Part shown: positions 1 through 7,849 of the stretch, one piece after another
Numbering within the stretch: position 1 is the first letter of the stretch
How the letters are laid out: each line of letters begins with the position of its first letter
Assembly: GCF_900116615.1 (NCBI RefSeq)
Contig: NZ_FPBF01000001.1
Span: 288,294-352,293 of the forward strand
DNA from: Algoriphagus locisalis
GTDB taxonomy: Bacteria > Bacteroidota > Bacteroidia > Cytophagales > Cyclobacteriaceae
Length of the DNA: 64,000 nt
Direction of reading: 5' to 3'
The notes under the pieces: generated by a model
Databases searched by the model: none
Told to the model about the DNA's origin: nothing
The model's input: the letters and a program-made list of their open reading frames with translations, nothing else
Made by a program: the position numbers and the translations under genes

Positions 1-305
1 GTCACTGGTATCATTGGGGATAATCATATTATCTTTTATGTATATACGCTTTTCTGCCAGTAAGGAGGCTAAAGCAATATAGCATATGTTAAACTTTAGA
101 ATTGAGGCCACTTCGGTCTTCGGTCTTCTGACCAGGTGAGCGAAGAAATATTGGTTACTGGCATCATTCCGTATATCCATGTTATCTTTTTATCATTGAC
201 CATTGACTTTGCTGACCACTAATTTGCAATTGCTCATTTCCTCCACATAGAAACATAGAAAACATAGCTTAATCAACCGCCAACTGACAACCGCCACCCG
301 ATTTC
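1..305. other. Non-coding leader with repeat remnants
   Basis: No convincing gene is seen. The phrase ATTCCGTATATCCATG at 166-181 recurs at 10843-10858, so this is part of a dispersed repeat. A short run of CATTGAC-type heptamers lies near 193-210, and a run of CCGCCAACTGACAACCGCC type (period 7) at about 277-300 ends a few bases before the ATG at 306. Confidence 0.6.
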
Positions 306-1874
306 ATGGATAAATTAAAATCTTCTTCCAACCTCCTTTTCTGGCCCTTAGTTGGTTTGGGAGCGATAATTATGGTATGGTTTCTTCCTTGGAGATTTCA
401 GGTGAACGACGATGTAATCATGATTTGGATAGTCTCGGGAGCCTACACTGGCGAACTTGAAAATTACGCAGTCTTTATTCACCCTGCCCTTTCTTGGGTA
501 TTGTCTCAATTGTATAGACTGTTTGATTTTAGCCTTTCATGGTATTCCTTGCTCTGGTTTTTAGGTGTGTATTACTCATTTTTGCTAATACATCTTAGAA
601 TAAAAAATAGTGTTATCTCTCCATCTTGGGCCCTGTTTTTCAATTTCCTCACGCTGGCAATAAGCATTCATTTATGCATTTTCCCTCAATTCACCTTGGT
701 CAGTGGTTTCTTAGCGCTATCAGCTTGGGTTTACATTTTTCAAGGAAATACAAGTGGCAGACTTACACCAACACTACTCTTTCTGCTAGGGATTTCTTTA
801 GCTATACTGATTAGAGCAGAAGCCTTTGTATTGGTGTCAGCAGGCGTACTATTCTATTTCCTTATGCTTAAATTCAAGTTTAATGCTTATAGAAAGTTGT
901 TTCTAGCAGTAGCTGTTCTCTTTACAATTCTAGTTGGTTCAAAAGAACTTTTTGAGCAAAACTCCAAATATGCTGATTTCCTTGAATTCAATGAATTAAG
1001 ACATCAGGTTATTGATCATCCTGTTTTTTATGAGAAATCAAAAGACGATGAGTTCAAAAAAGATGAGAAATGGCATTATTTCGCCAACTGGTTTTTTCAA
1101 AATAGCGGGGTTGAGCTGGAAGATTTAAGGGCTAAAAAGCAGCTGTTGGATAAAGACTATTTCTCTTTGAAATACATCTCAAAATCATTTGCCAGGTATT
1201 GGGAAGTCCAAACGGCTGAGCTGTTTAAGGGTTTTATAAGTGTTTTATTACTAGTTATTTTTGCGGGATTGTATAGAAGGGATAAAAAGCTCTTTTTTTT
1301 GCTGATATGGCTTTCTCTTTTTTTTCTGGCAAATCATGTCTTCCATTTCAGAGGTCGGGTTGTGTTTCTTTTTTACATAGTCTTACTGTTTCCGGTCTTA
1401 CATGGCGATTTTAATAAGGTCTCCTCCAAGCACCTTCCTAGCTTACTATCCCTGGCGCTTTTGGTAGTTCTATTGGCCCATTTTAGCAATTTCAGGGATG
1501 AGTCAGAGAGGAGAAATAAACAATTGGTAGAGTTCAACTCCCTTTTGCAAGAATCAGAAAAAAGCACTCTGTTAATGCTGGAAGGATTACCTTTGGAATA
1601 TTTCTCACGGGAATATGATCAAAAAAAACAAGTGCCATTTCTAATTCATGGTTGGATTTCCAGAAGTCCATTTCAAGAAAAGGCTTTAAATAGGTTTGGA
1701 TATCAATCACTCACAGATATTGAAAAGTTTAATTTGATTGCTGTAAAAGAAAAAGCGCCATTTTATTCCAAAGACTTTATGAGCAGCATAAGCAGTGATT
1801 TTTTTCTTGATGAAAAGTTAGAAACGGAAACGCTGATACTGTTTAAATACAGTAAAGATCCAACAGGAAATTAA
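306..1874 (+). CDS. Multi-pass membrane protein, possible GT-C type glycosyltransferase
   Basis: The 522-residue protein has many hydrophobic segments: one near residues 12-30, a group from about 60 to 215, and another group from about 310 to 405. A soluble tail of roughly 115 residues follows. An acidic pair (VNDDVIMIW, about residues 33-41) sits in the first outside loop, as in many GT-C polyprenyl-phosphate sugar transferases, followed by SGAYTGE and an HPALSW stretch. The family is inferred, not proven; a polymerase or other EPS membrane protein is also possible. The context fits: a polyprenyl-phosphate glycosyltransferase and sugar-modifying enzymes lie downstream. The ATG follows a heptamer repeat run directly. 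No Shine-Dalgarno sequence is evident. Confidence 0.6.
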   Translation: MDKLKSSSNLLFWPLVGLGAIIMVWFLPWRFQVNDDVIMIWIVSGAYTGELENYAVFIHPALSWVLSQLYRLFDFSLSWYSLLWFLGVYYSFLLIHLRIKNSVISPSWALFFNFLTLAISIHLCIFPQFTLVSGFLALSAWVYIFQGNTSGRLTPTLLFLLGISLAILIRAEAFVLVSAGVLFYFLMLKFKFNAYRKLFLAVAVLFTILVGSKELFEQNSKYADFLEFNELRHQVIDHPVFYEKSKDDEFKKDEKWHYFANWFFQNSGVELEDLRAKKQLLDKDYFSLKYISKSFARYWEVQTAELFKGFISVLLLVIFAGLYRRDKKLFFLLIWLSLFFLANHVFHFRGRVVFLFYIVLLFPVLHGDFNKVSSKHLPSLLSLALLVVLLAHFSNFRDESERRNKQLVEFNSLLQESEKSTLLMLEGLPLEYFSREYDQKKQVPFLIHGWISRSPFQEKALNRFGYQSLTDIEKFNLIAVKEKAPFYSKDFMSSISSDFFLDEKLETETLILFKYSKDPTGN

Positions 1875-2150
1875 GCACCCATTATCTCATTTTCCAGTTC
1901 ACGCTAGGACTAACTGCATTTACCCATTGTTTTGGGAAGCTTAGGATGTCAAATCAACAATTATCACAAACATTTGCTATTAACCCTCAACTGAGTAAAT
2001 TTATTACTCATTCGATTTTAGCCTATACTTAATCCATAATGGCACTGTGGGTGAAAGGGCGAAGCTTTGTGGATTTTAGTGCTTTCTATCCCTTGAACCA
2101 GGTTTTGTGAAATCCGAAATCCTGCATCTGACCATCGCTGCCTGCTTTCC
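1875..2150. other. Non-coding, dispersed palindrome and repeat phrase
   Basis: A hairpin GAGTAA-atttA-TTACTC lies at 1993-2009 and recurs at 14572-14588. Downstream of both copies is the phrase GTGAAAGGGCGAAGCT (2051-2066 and 14684-14699), so this is a two-part dispersed element. No gene is supported here on either strand. Confidence 0.55.
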
Positions 2151-2220
2151 ATTGATAATTGACCATTGACCATTGACCATTTACCATTGACCATTGACCA
2201 TTGAAAATTGACCATTGATA
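2151..2220. repeat. Heptamer array (ATTGACC)x10
   Basis: Ten heptamers in perfect 7-bp register are visible: ATTGATA, ATTGACC three times, ATTTACC, ATTGACC twice, ATTGAAA, ATTGACC, ATTGATA. The TTG start codon of the next gene (2208) lies inside the ninth unit. An upstream in-frame TGA (2202-2204) also lies in the array, so the array bounds the reading frame. Confidence 0.9.
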
Positions 2221-2774
2221 AACATGTTCCCTATCACCTAGACAAAAAACACATACACAACCGCCATTTGCTCGATTCTCTAGTTACTTCCAAAACCCGG
2301 GTTAAACTCTTGTTGAAGTTTTTTTCCCACTCTAATTCAGGATACCTGCGTTCTTTAGCCAAAGAGTTTGATGAATCTACTAATTCAGTTCGGGTAGAAT
2401 TAAATCGCTTGACTGAAGCAGGACTGCTCGTGTCAGAAGATGAAGGCAAGACCAAAATGTATAAGGCAAATACCAGCCACCCTTTCTTCAATGAAATAAA
2501 GGGCATGGTCTCCAAATTCCTCGGGCTAGATGATTTGATGGAGCGTATAGTCAAAAGAATGGGAGCTGTGGACATGGCCTACATCGTAGGAGATTATGCC
2601 AATGGAATTGATTCGGGTACCATACAGATGGTTCTTATTGGCAAAAATCTGGATATGGAGTACCTGGGTTTCTTAAAGGAAAAAACCTACGAGAAAGTCC
2701 AGAGAAAAGTAGAAGTATCCATCATGCAGTCTGATCCCGGTGATATACAGGGGATTTTGGTTTACGGCAAGTAA
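2208..2774 (+). CDS. Winged-helix regulator with nucleotidyltransferase-like domain
   Basis: Residues about 25-90 form an ArsR/MarR-like winged helix (SKTRVKLLLKFF, then SLAKEFDESTNSVRVELNRL, a recognition-helix pattern). Residues about 110-188 carry GDYANGIDSG followed by beta-strand-like IQMVLIG, resembling a nucleotidyltransferase fold with a degenerate active site. Such two-domain regulators are common beside Bacteroidota capsule and EPS genes, so it may regulate this locus. No in-frame ATG exists near the N-terminus. The only usable start is TTG 2208 inside a heptamer array, with an in-frame stop at 2202. The annotated start is therefore forced, and expansion or contraction of the array could change translation. 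Confidence 0.75.
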   Translation: MTIDKHVPYHLDKKHIHNRHLLDSLVTSKTRVKLLLKFFSHSNSGYLRSLAKEFDESTNSVRVELNRLTEAGLLVSEDEGKTKMYKANTSHPFFNEIKGMVSKFLGLDDLMERIVKRMGAVDMAYIVGDYANGIDSGTIQMVLIGKNLDMEYLGFLKEKTYEKVQRKVEVSIMQSDPGDIQGILVYGK

Positions 2775-2846
2775 TCCTTCACCTACCAAACACCTAACAA
2801 ACACCTGCCAACCGGCACCCGCCAACCGCAAACCGTCACCTGCCAG

Positions 2847-3510
2847 CTTCCCTCGTGTTTCCGAGTCATTTCGACCAGCGGGAGAAATCTCCTCCCTAAA
2901 AGTTCAAGAGATTTCTCCTCGTACCTCTTCGAAATGACGCAGGGTATTCGTGAAGTCTCTGCTAATCGAAAGTTATAAAGTCTGATCTGGAAATCGTAAG
3001 ATATTAAATCCGTTTTACCACCAACCCAAGTTAGTTATCGGTACCAACCGCCAACTGCCAACCGCCAACTTCCTTCGTGTTTCCGAGTCATTTCGACCAG
3101 CGGGAGAAATCTCCTCCCTAAAAGTTCAATAGATTTCTCCTCGTACCTCCTTCGAAATGACGCAGGGTATTCGTGAAGTTCCTGCTAATCGAAAGTTGCA
3201 AGGTCTGAACTAGAAACTGTAGAATCTTCAATCCGTTTTACCACTAAGCTAAGATAGCTACCGGAACCAACAGCCAACAGCCAACCGCCAACTTCCCTCG
3301 TTTTTCCGAGTCATTTCGACCAGCGGGAGAAATCTCCTCCCTAAAAGTTCAATAGATTTCTCCTCGTACCTCGTCGAAATGGCGCTGGGTACTCGTGAAG
3401 TTCCTGCTAATCGACATTTGCAATTGCTGGACAAGAAATCGTAAAATCTTCAATCCGTATTACCACCAAGCTAAGGTACTAACCGCCAACCGCAAACCGC
3501 CAACCCAAAA
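2847..3510. repeat. Three tandem copies of a ~222-bp repeat
   Basis: Copies start at 2847, 3069 and 3292 with the phrase CTTCC(C/T)TCGTNTTTCCGAG. Each contains an imperfect palindrome (AGTCATTTCGACCAGCGGGA, then GAGAAATCTC, a short spacer, AGATTTCTC and TCGAAATGAC), a unique-looking ~90-bp tail, and a closing CCAACCGCCAAC heptamer run. The third copy has TCGAAATGGC instead of TCGAAATGAC. The array ends directly at the next gene's ATG (3511). The short stretch 2775-2846 also holds CCAAC-type heptamers and no gene. Confidence 0.9.
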
Positions 3511-4437
3511 ATGCTTCTCTCCATCATCTCTCCAATTTATAAAGCCGAGGCTGTTCTGCAGGAACTAGTGGATAGAATACATCAAGCCGTTAAAGGGATT
3601 ACCGATTCCTATGAAATCATCCTGATAGATGATGGTAGCCCCGATAATTCCTGGGAAATTCTCGAAGAACTTGCTAGCATCCACCCAGAGATTAAAGGGA
3701 TTAAGCTCTCTAGAAATTTCGGACAGCACTATGCCATTACCGCTGGCTTAGATGCCGCAAAAGGAGATTGGATAGTTGTAATGGATTGCGACCTGCAGGA
3801 TAGACCAGAGGAAATTCCCAATTTGTTGGCTAAGGCAGAGCAGGGATTTGCTGTAGTGTTGGCCAGAAGAGCAAATAGACAGGATGGATTTGCTAAGCGA
3901 CTTTCATCGAAGCTTTTCTATAGAACCCTTGCTTGGCTTACTGGTTCCAAACAGGACGAAAGCATTGCCAACTTTGGTATTTATCACCGCAGAGTCATCG
4001 ACGAAATAATAGGTATGCGCGAGAGTATTCGCTATTTCCCTACCATGGTTAAATGGGTGGGATTCAGGCAAACTAGTATTGATGTAGTTCATGCTGAAAG
4101 AGAGGAGGGAAGCAGTAGCTACAATTTCAAAAAACTCTTTAATCTAGCCCTGGATATCATGCTGGCGTATTCGGATAAACCTATCCGGCTAACTGTCAAA
4201 CTTGGATTTGGGGTAGCACTCACCGGTTTTCTTTTTGCTCTTTACACACTATTTAAATATCTCAGAGGAGATATCATAGTGGCTGGGTATGCCAGCTTAA
4301 TCATTTCCATTTGGTTGCTAACTGGGTTCCTGTTAATTACCTTGGGAATGATTGGCTTATACCTAGGCAAGACCTTCGAAGGGGTAAAGAATAGGCCGAT
4401 TTATATTGTGGAGAAACGGACTTCTACTAAGATATGA
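3511..4437 (+). CDS. GT2 polyprenyl-phosphate glycosyltransferase (GtrB/ArnC-like)
   Basis: The 308-residue protein has a GT-A domain: SIISPIYKAE at the N-terminus, LIDDGSPDNSW, KLSRNFGQHYAITAGLD and the metal-binding MDCDLQD motif (D92/D94, D97). It then has VLARRANRQDG and two transmembrane helices at about 230-255 and 262-292. This layout is that of DPM1/GtrB/ArnC enzymes, which move a sugar from a nucleotide donor to a polyprenyl phosphate at the cytoplasmic membrane face. Its product could feed a GT-C enzyme such as the product of 306-1874 (inference). Its stop overlaps the next start by 4 bp (ATGA). Its ATG abuts a tandem repeat block, so any promoter must lie within that block or upstream of it. 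Confidence 0.88.
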   Translation: MLLSIISPIYKAEAVLQELVDRIHQAVKGITDSYEIILIDDGSPDNSWEILEELASIHPEIKGIKLSRNFGQHYAITAGLDAAKGDWIVVMDCDLQDRPEEIPNLLAKAEQGFAVVLARRANRQDGFAKRLSSKLFYRTLAWLTGSKQDESIANFGIYHRRVIDEIIGMRESIRYFPTMVKWVGFRQTSIDVVHAEREEGSSSYNFKKLFNLALDIMLAYSDKPIRLTVKLGFGVALTGFLFALYTLFKYLRGDIIVAGYASLIISIWLLTGFLLITLGMIGLYLGKTFEGVKNRPIYIVEKRTSTKI

Positions 4438-5306
4438 TTACAATTTTCACACTTGGCTCTAAAGGATTCAAAGCCATAAGCTCATTACCATCAACCTTGC
4501 TTAATTTAATTGATGCAATAGTTGTTGGAAAAGATGAAAATGTAGAGAATGATTTCTCAGAAGACTTAAAGAAATGGTGCTTAGCGACTGGTAAAAAGTG
4601 TATAGAAAGGAAGGCTTTTAATCCAGCTACCTGTAGCAGTCAATATTGGATATTGATGGGGTGGAGATGGCTTATTCCAGTTGATGAAACTCGAAAAGTT
4701 ATTGTTTTTCACGATTCTCTTCTGCCAAAATATAGAGGATTTAACCCCTTGGTTACAGCCTTGATAGAAGGGGATTCGGAAATTGGGGTTACATCGCTTT
4801 TGGCATCAGAGAAAATGGATGAAGGAGATATCTTATCCCAACTCAAATTGAATATTACTTATCCTATACGCATTGCAGAAGCAATAGCTGAAATCTCAAA
4901 CCTGTATTCAGCATTGCTTTTTAAAACTATTACAGACATCTCTGAAAACTTTTTGATCAGTACCCCACAAAATCATGCCCAGGCAAGCTATAGTTTATGG
5001 AGAGGGAATGAGGATTATGTAATAAAGTGGGAAGAAGACTCAGAAAGAATACTTAGGATGATTCATGCCTCTGGAACTCCTTATGCAGGAGCTAGGACAA
5101 ACTTGGATGGGAAAAAAATAAGAATCTTAGATGCCTATTGCTTTCCAGATGTCACAATAGTCAATCGAACTCCCGGAAAAGCCATTTGGAAGGATAAAGG
5201 AAATCTAGTGGTGGTTTGTGGAAAAGGACTTCTGGCAATCGCCAATGCGCAAGATGAAAATGGGCAGCAAATGCAATTTTCAAGGCTTAGATATAATTTC
5301 CATTGA
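4434..5306 (+). CDS. Formyltransferase family protein, likely sugar N-formyltransferase
   Basis: The 290-residue protein carries the formyltransferase core FHDSLLPKYRGFNPLVTAL (His93), GVTSLLAS and MDEGDIL (Asp129), as in methionyl-tRNA and sugar formyltransferases using 10-formyltetrahydrofolate. The Asn of the usual Asn-His-Asp triad is not in its normal place (VIVFHDS instead of N-x-H). A C-terminal region (YSLWRGNEDYVIKW, then IRILDAYCF) resembles the FMT C-terminal fold. It is translationally coupled to the GtrB-like gene, and an aminotransferase making an amino-sugar donor lies downstream. N-formylation of a 4-amino-4,6-dideoxysugar is the best guess. It is unlikely to be the housekeeping tRNA enzyme. 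Confidence 0.75.
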   Translation: MITIFTLGSKGFKAISSLPSTLLNLIDAIVVGKDENVENDFSEDLKKWCLATGKKCIERKAFNPATCSSQYWILMGWRWLIPVDETRKVIVFHDSLLPKYRGFNPLVTALIEGDSEIGVTSLLASEKMDEGDILSQLKLNITYPIRIAEAIAEISNLYSALLFKTITDISENFLISTPQNHAQASYSLWRGNEDYVIKWEEDSERILRMIHASGTPYAGARTNLDGKKIRILDAYCFPDVTIVNRTPGKAIWKDKGNLVVVCGKGLLAIANAQDENGQQMQFSRLRYNFH

Positions 5307-5345
5307 TTGTGAAGGGTAGTTAATCGCCAACTGCTTGCAATCTTT

Positions 5346-6041
5346 AGTCATTTCGAAGGAGCAAATTGATATCTAAATTTGACCTCATAGTTTATGCGAC
5401 TGAGAAATCTAATGTTATGAAATCGAGCCTTCCTGAGGCAGACAGGCATGACTAAAAAGTCACACTGGTATGATTATGCTCACTGCGAGATTCCATGTGA
5501 CCTTAAAAATCAAATTATAAACACATGAAATGAGATTTCTCCCGTTGGTCGAAATGACGGTGTCTTCGAGTCATTTCGAAGGAGCAAATTGATATCTAAA
5601 TTTGACCTCATAGTTTATGCGACTGAGAAATCTAATGTTATGAAATCGAGCCTTCCTGAGGCAGACAGGCATGACTAAAAAGTCACACTGGTATGATTAT
5701 GCTCACTGCGAGGTTCCATCCTGTATCCTTCGTCACTGGACAGGTTATGACCTTTAAAAATCAAATTTTAAACAGATGAAATCAAGCATGACTAAAAAGT
5801 CACACACTGGCATGATTATATTCACTGCGAGATTCCATGTGACCTTAAAAATCAAATTATAAACACATGAAATGAGATTTCTCCCGTTGGTCGAAATGAC
5901 GGTGTCTTCGAGTCATTTCGAAGGAGCAAATTGATAGCTAAATTTGACCGCATAGTTTATGCGACTGAGAAATCTAATGTGATTCAATTAGATTTCTCCC
6001 GTTGGTCGAATCCGATAGCTATCGGAAGACCTCGATACTAA
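5346..6041. repeat. Three direct copies of a ~220-bp palindrome-rich repeat
   Basis: Copies begin at 5346, 5569 and 5911 with AGTCATTTCGAAGGAGC. The first two run through CTGAGGCAGACAGGCATG, AAAAAGTCACAC, a GATTATGCTCACTGCGAG stretch and end with GAGATTTCTCCCGTTGGTC plus GAAATGAC. The second copy has an extra partial duplication (about 5780-5900), and the third is truncated. An inverted copy of the GAGGCAGACAGGCATG section lies at about 10436-10531. A CCGATAGCTATCGG palindrome is at 6011-6024. Positions 5307-5345 hold nothing recognisable. Confidence 0.85.
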
Positions 6042-6090
6042 ATCCCAAATCCGACACCCGAAATCAAAAATCCGAAATCAAATATTCCCT
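6042..6090. repeat. Heptamer array (CCGAAAT-type) over the aminotransferase start
   Basis: From 6044 the units CCCAAAT, CCGACAC, CCGAAAT, CAAAAAT, CCGAAAT, CAAATAT follow in 7-bp register. They run into the first codons of the aminotransferase. No ATG, GTG or TTG occurs in its frame between the TAA at 6039-6041 and the conserved protein start. Confidence 0.8.
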
Positions 6091-7313
6091 TCAACAAACC
6101 CTACCTTTCCGGTAAGGAACTAACATACATCCAGGACGCGATCAATCGGGGAAAGATCTCAGGAAATGGCTACTATACCCAAAAGTGCCAGTCCTTTTTC
6201 GAAGAGCGATGCGGTTTCCAAAAATGCCTCCTCACCTCCTCCTGCACGGATGCATTGGAAATGGCGGCATTACTTTGTGATATCAAGCCCGGTGAAGAGG
6301 TCATCATGCCGAGTTTCACATTTGTGTCCACTGCCAATGCGTTTGTGCTGCGGGGAGCAAAGATCGTCTTTGTAGATTCTCGGGCCGATCATCCCAATAT
6401 GGATGAAACGCTGATCGAGGAATTAATCACTCCGAAAACCAAGGCTATCGTAGTAATGCACTATGCAGGTGTCCCTTGCGAGATGGATGTGATTATGGAC
6501 ATTGCCAATAAGCACAAGCTATTTGTGGTAGAGGACGCAGCGCAGGCAATTGATAGTTATTACAAGGGGAACGCATTAGGAAGTATAGGGCACCTTGGCT
6601 GTATGAGTTTCCACGAAACCAAAAACATCCAGTGCGGAGAAGGAGGGATGTTGATGATCAATGATCCCACCTTGATTAAAAGAGCAGAAATCCTCTGGGA
6701 AAAAGGAACCGAAAGATCAGCATTTGCTAGGGGAGAAATAGACAAATATGGGTGGATAGATGTAGGAAGTAGCTTTCTTCCCTCCGAACTAAACGCCGCT
6801 TATCTCTGGGCACAACTTGAGAACCTTGATAAGATTCAGGCGAGAAGAAAAGCCATTTGGGAAGATTACATTTGTGCTTTTACCAGCGATGTCGCTAAAC
6901 CTAGTGTTTTGAGTACGGATTACCTTGAGTTAATTAAGAATTTAAAATTTATAATCTCTAATTCCCCACTTCCAACTTCCCACCTCCAACTTCCCACTTC
7001 CAACCTCCAATCTCCAACTTCCAACCTCTATCCTCCAACCGATAACCTCCAACAGACCACCTCCAACTCCCACCTCTTCTACCTCCTTTTCCCAAACCTA
7101 GTTTCCCAAGCAGCCTACGCATCAGCTTTAAAAGAACAAGGAATCCTGGCAGTTTTCCATTACCAAAGCCTTCATAAATCAGAATATTCCAGAAAGCATT
7201 TCCCTGAACAATACCAAAGAGAATTGCCTAATTCAGATCGCTACTCTGACTGCCTATTAAGACTACCTCTGTTCTATGAATTACCGGAGATTTCAGCATG
7301 CATAAGGAGTTGA
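6084..7313 (+). CDS. wecE: WecE-type dTDP-4-amino-4,6-dideoxygalactose transaminase
   Basis: Translation from 6084 gives IPFNKPYLSGKE, SGNGYYTQKCQ, LLTSSCTDALEMAALL, GEEVIMPSFTFVSTANAFVL, VEDAAQAI and the PLP-lysine motif SFHETKN (Lys about 180). All align closely with E. coli WecE as I remember it. The enzyme transfers an amino group from glutamate to dTDP-4-keto-6-deoxyglucose. Three oddities stand out. The Met expected before IPFNKP is absent, so initiation would need ATT 6084 or the internal ATG 6255, which would delete about 57 residues. A 35-residue in-frame heptapeptide insertion is encoded at 6965-7069. The C-terminus (LPLFYELPEISACIRS) is slightly short and different after FYEL. It may be functional or a recent pseudogene. 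Confidence 0.8.
   Translation: MPFNKPYLSGKELTYIQDAINRGKISGNGYYTQKCQSFFEERCGFQKCLLTSSCTDALEMAALLCDIKPGEEVIMPSFTFVSTANAFVLRGAKIVFVDSRADHPNMDETLIEELITPKTKAIVVMHYAGVPCEMDVIMDIANKHKLFVVEDAAQAIDSYYKGNALGSIGHLGCMSFHETKNIQCGEGGMLMINDPTLIKRAEILWEKGTERSAFARGEIDKYGWIDVGSSFLPSELNAAYLWAQLENLDKIQARRKAIWEDYICAFTSDVAKPSVLSTDYLELIKNLKFIISNSPLPTSHLQLPTSNLQSPTSNLYPPTDNLQQTTSNSHLFYLLFPNLVSQAAYASALKEQGILAVFHYQSLHKSEYSRKHFPEQYQRELPNSDRYSDCLLRLPLFYELPEISACIRS
6965..7069. repeat. In-frame array of 15 heptamers inside the aminotransferase gene
   Basis: Fifteen units of CCAACTT type (CCCACTT, CCAACTT, CCCACCT, CCAACCT, CTATCCT, ATAACCT and others) occur in unbroken register. 15 x 7 = 105 bp = 35 codons, so the frame is kept. 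The encoded peptide is five heptapeptides of type PTSNLQS. E. coli WecE has no such insert here; the flanking sequence (HLFYLLF, then QGILAVFHYQSLH) returns to the family pattern. Confidence 0.92.
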
Positions 7314-7849
7314 TATGATGAAGATTGCACTACGGTCCCGCTATAAATAAGTCCCAAAGGGACGCACCATAGTGTTGTCCAGGGTTTCAACCCTGTGATT
7401 TGGAAGATCTTGAATTCAGTTAAAGTTCCTTAGGGAAGATCCATAGCTATACCCTTTGTCTTCAAAATGCGATCGAATTCGATGAGTCAAAGGTTTGCTA
7501 AGGATGTTATAGCCACTTCCCTAAGTTTTAGGGAAGAAAATGTTCCTAAACGCACTCAGTATCTGACAGCTATCCCTCGTGGCTGAACTAACACCCAGTA
7601 AACATAAAAATAAAATCGTACATCATGATATACAAAATCATACTGTATTTGTGTACCAAGATAAACAATAATGCAAATCCTTTACTAGAATCAAGAACCA
7701 AGAAGGCATCAGTATCCTACGGAGCCAAAGTGTCCCTGCCTGCCTAACCGAAGACTGGTCCGACGTGGCGGAACCTGTCGGCCATGGCAAAACCTAACTG
7801 CCAACCGCCAACTGCCAACCGATAACCGCCAACAGCTATCTGCCTTCAA
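7314..7849. other. Non-coding stretch with palindromes and a heptamer run
   Basis: No gene is supported. GGGTTTCAACCC is a small palindrome near 7383. A CTTAGGGAAG / CTTCCCTAAG pair brackets about 7430-7535. The run at 7794-7842 (CTAACTG, CCAACCG, CCAACTG, CCAACCG, ATAACCG, CCAACAG, CTATCTG) is a heptamer array lying next to the 3' end of the minus-strand gene. Confidence 0.6.

Noticed and set aside
2018..2215. Minus-strand frame of 65 residues with VNGKWSMVNGQ repeats
   Set aside because: Produced by the ATTGACC heptamer array read on the other strand.
2847..3510. CRISPR-like array
   Set aside because: The ~222-bp tandem units have no short repeat and unique spacer pattern, and no cas gene is present.
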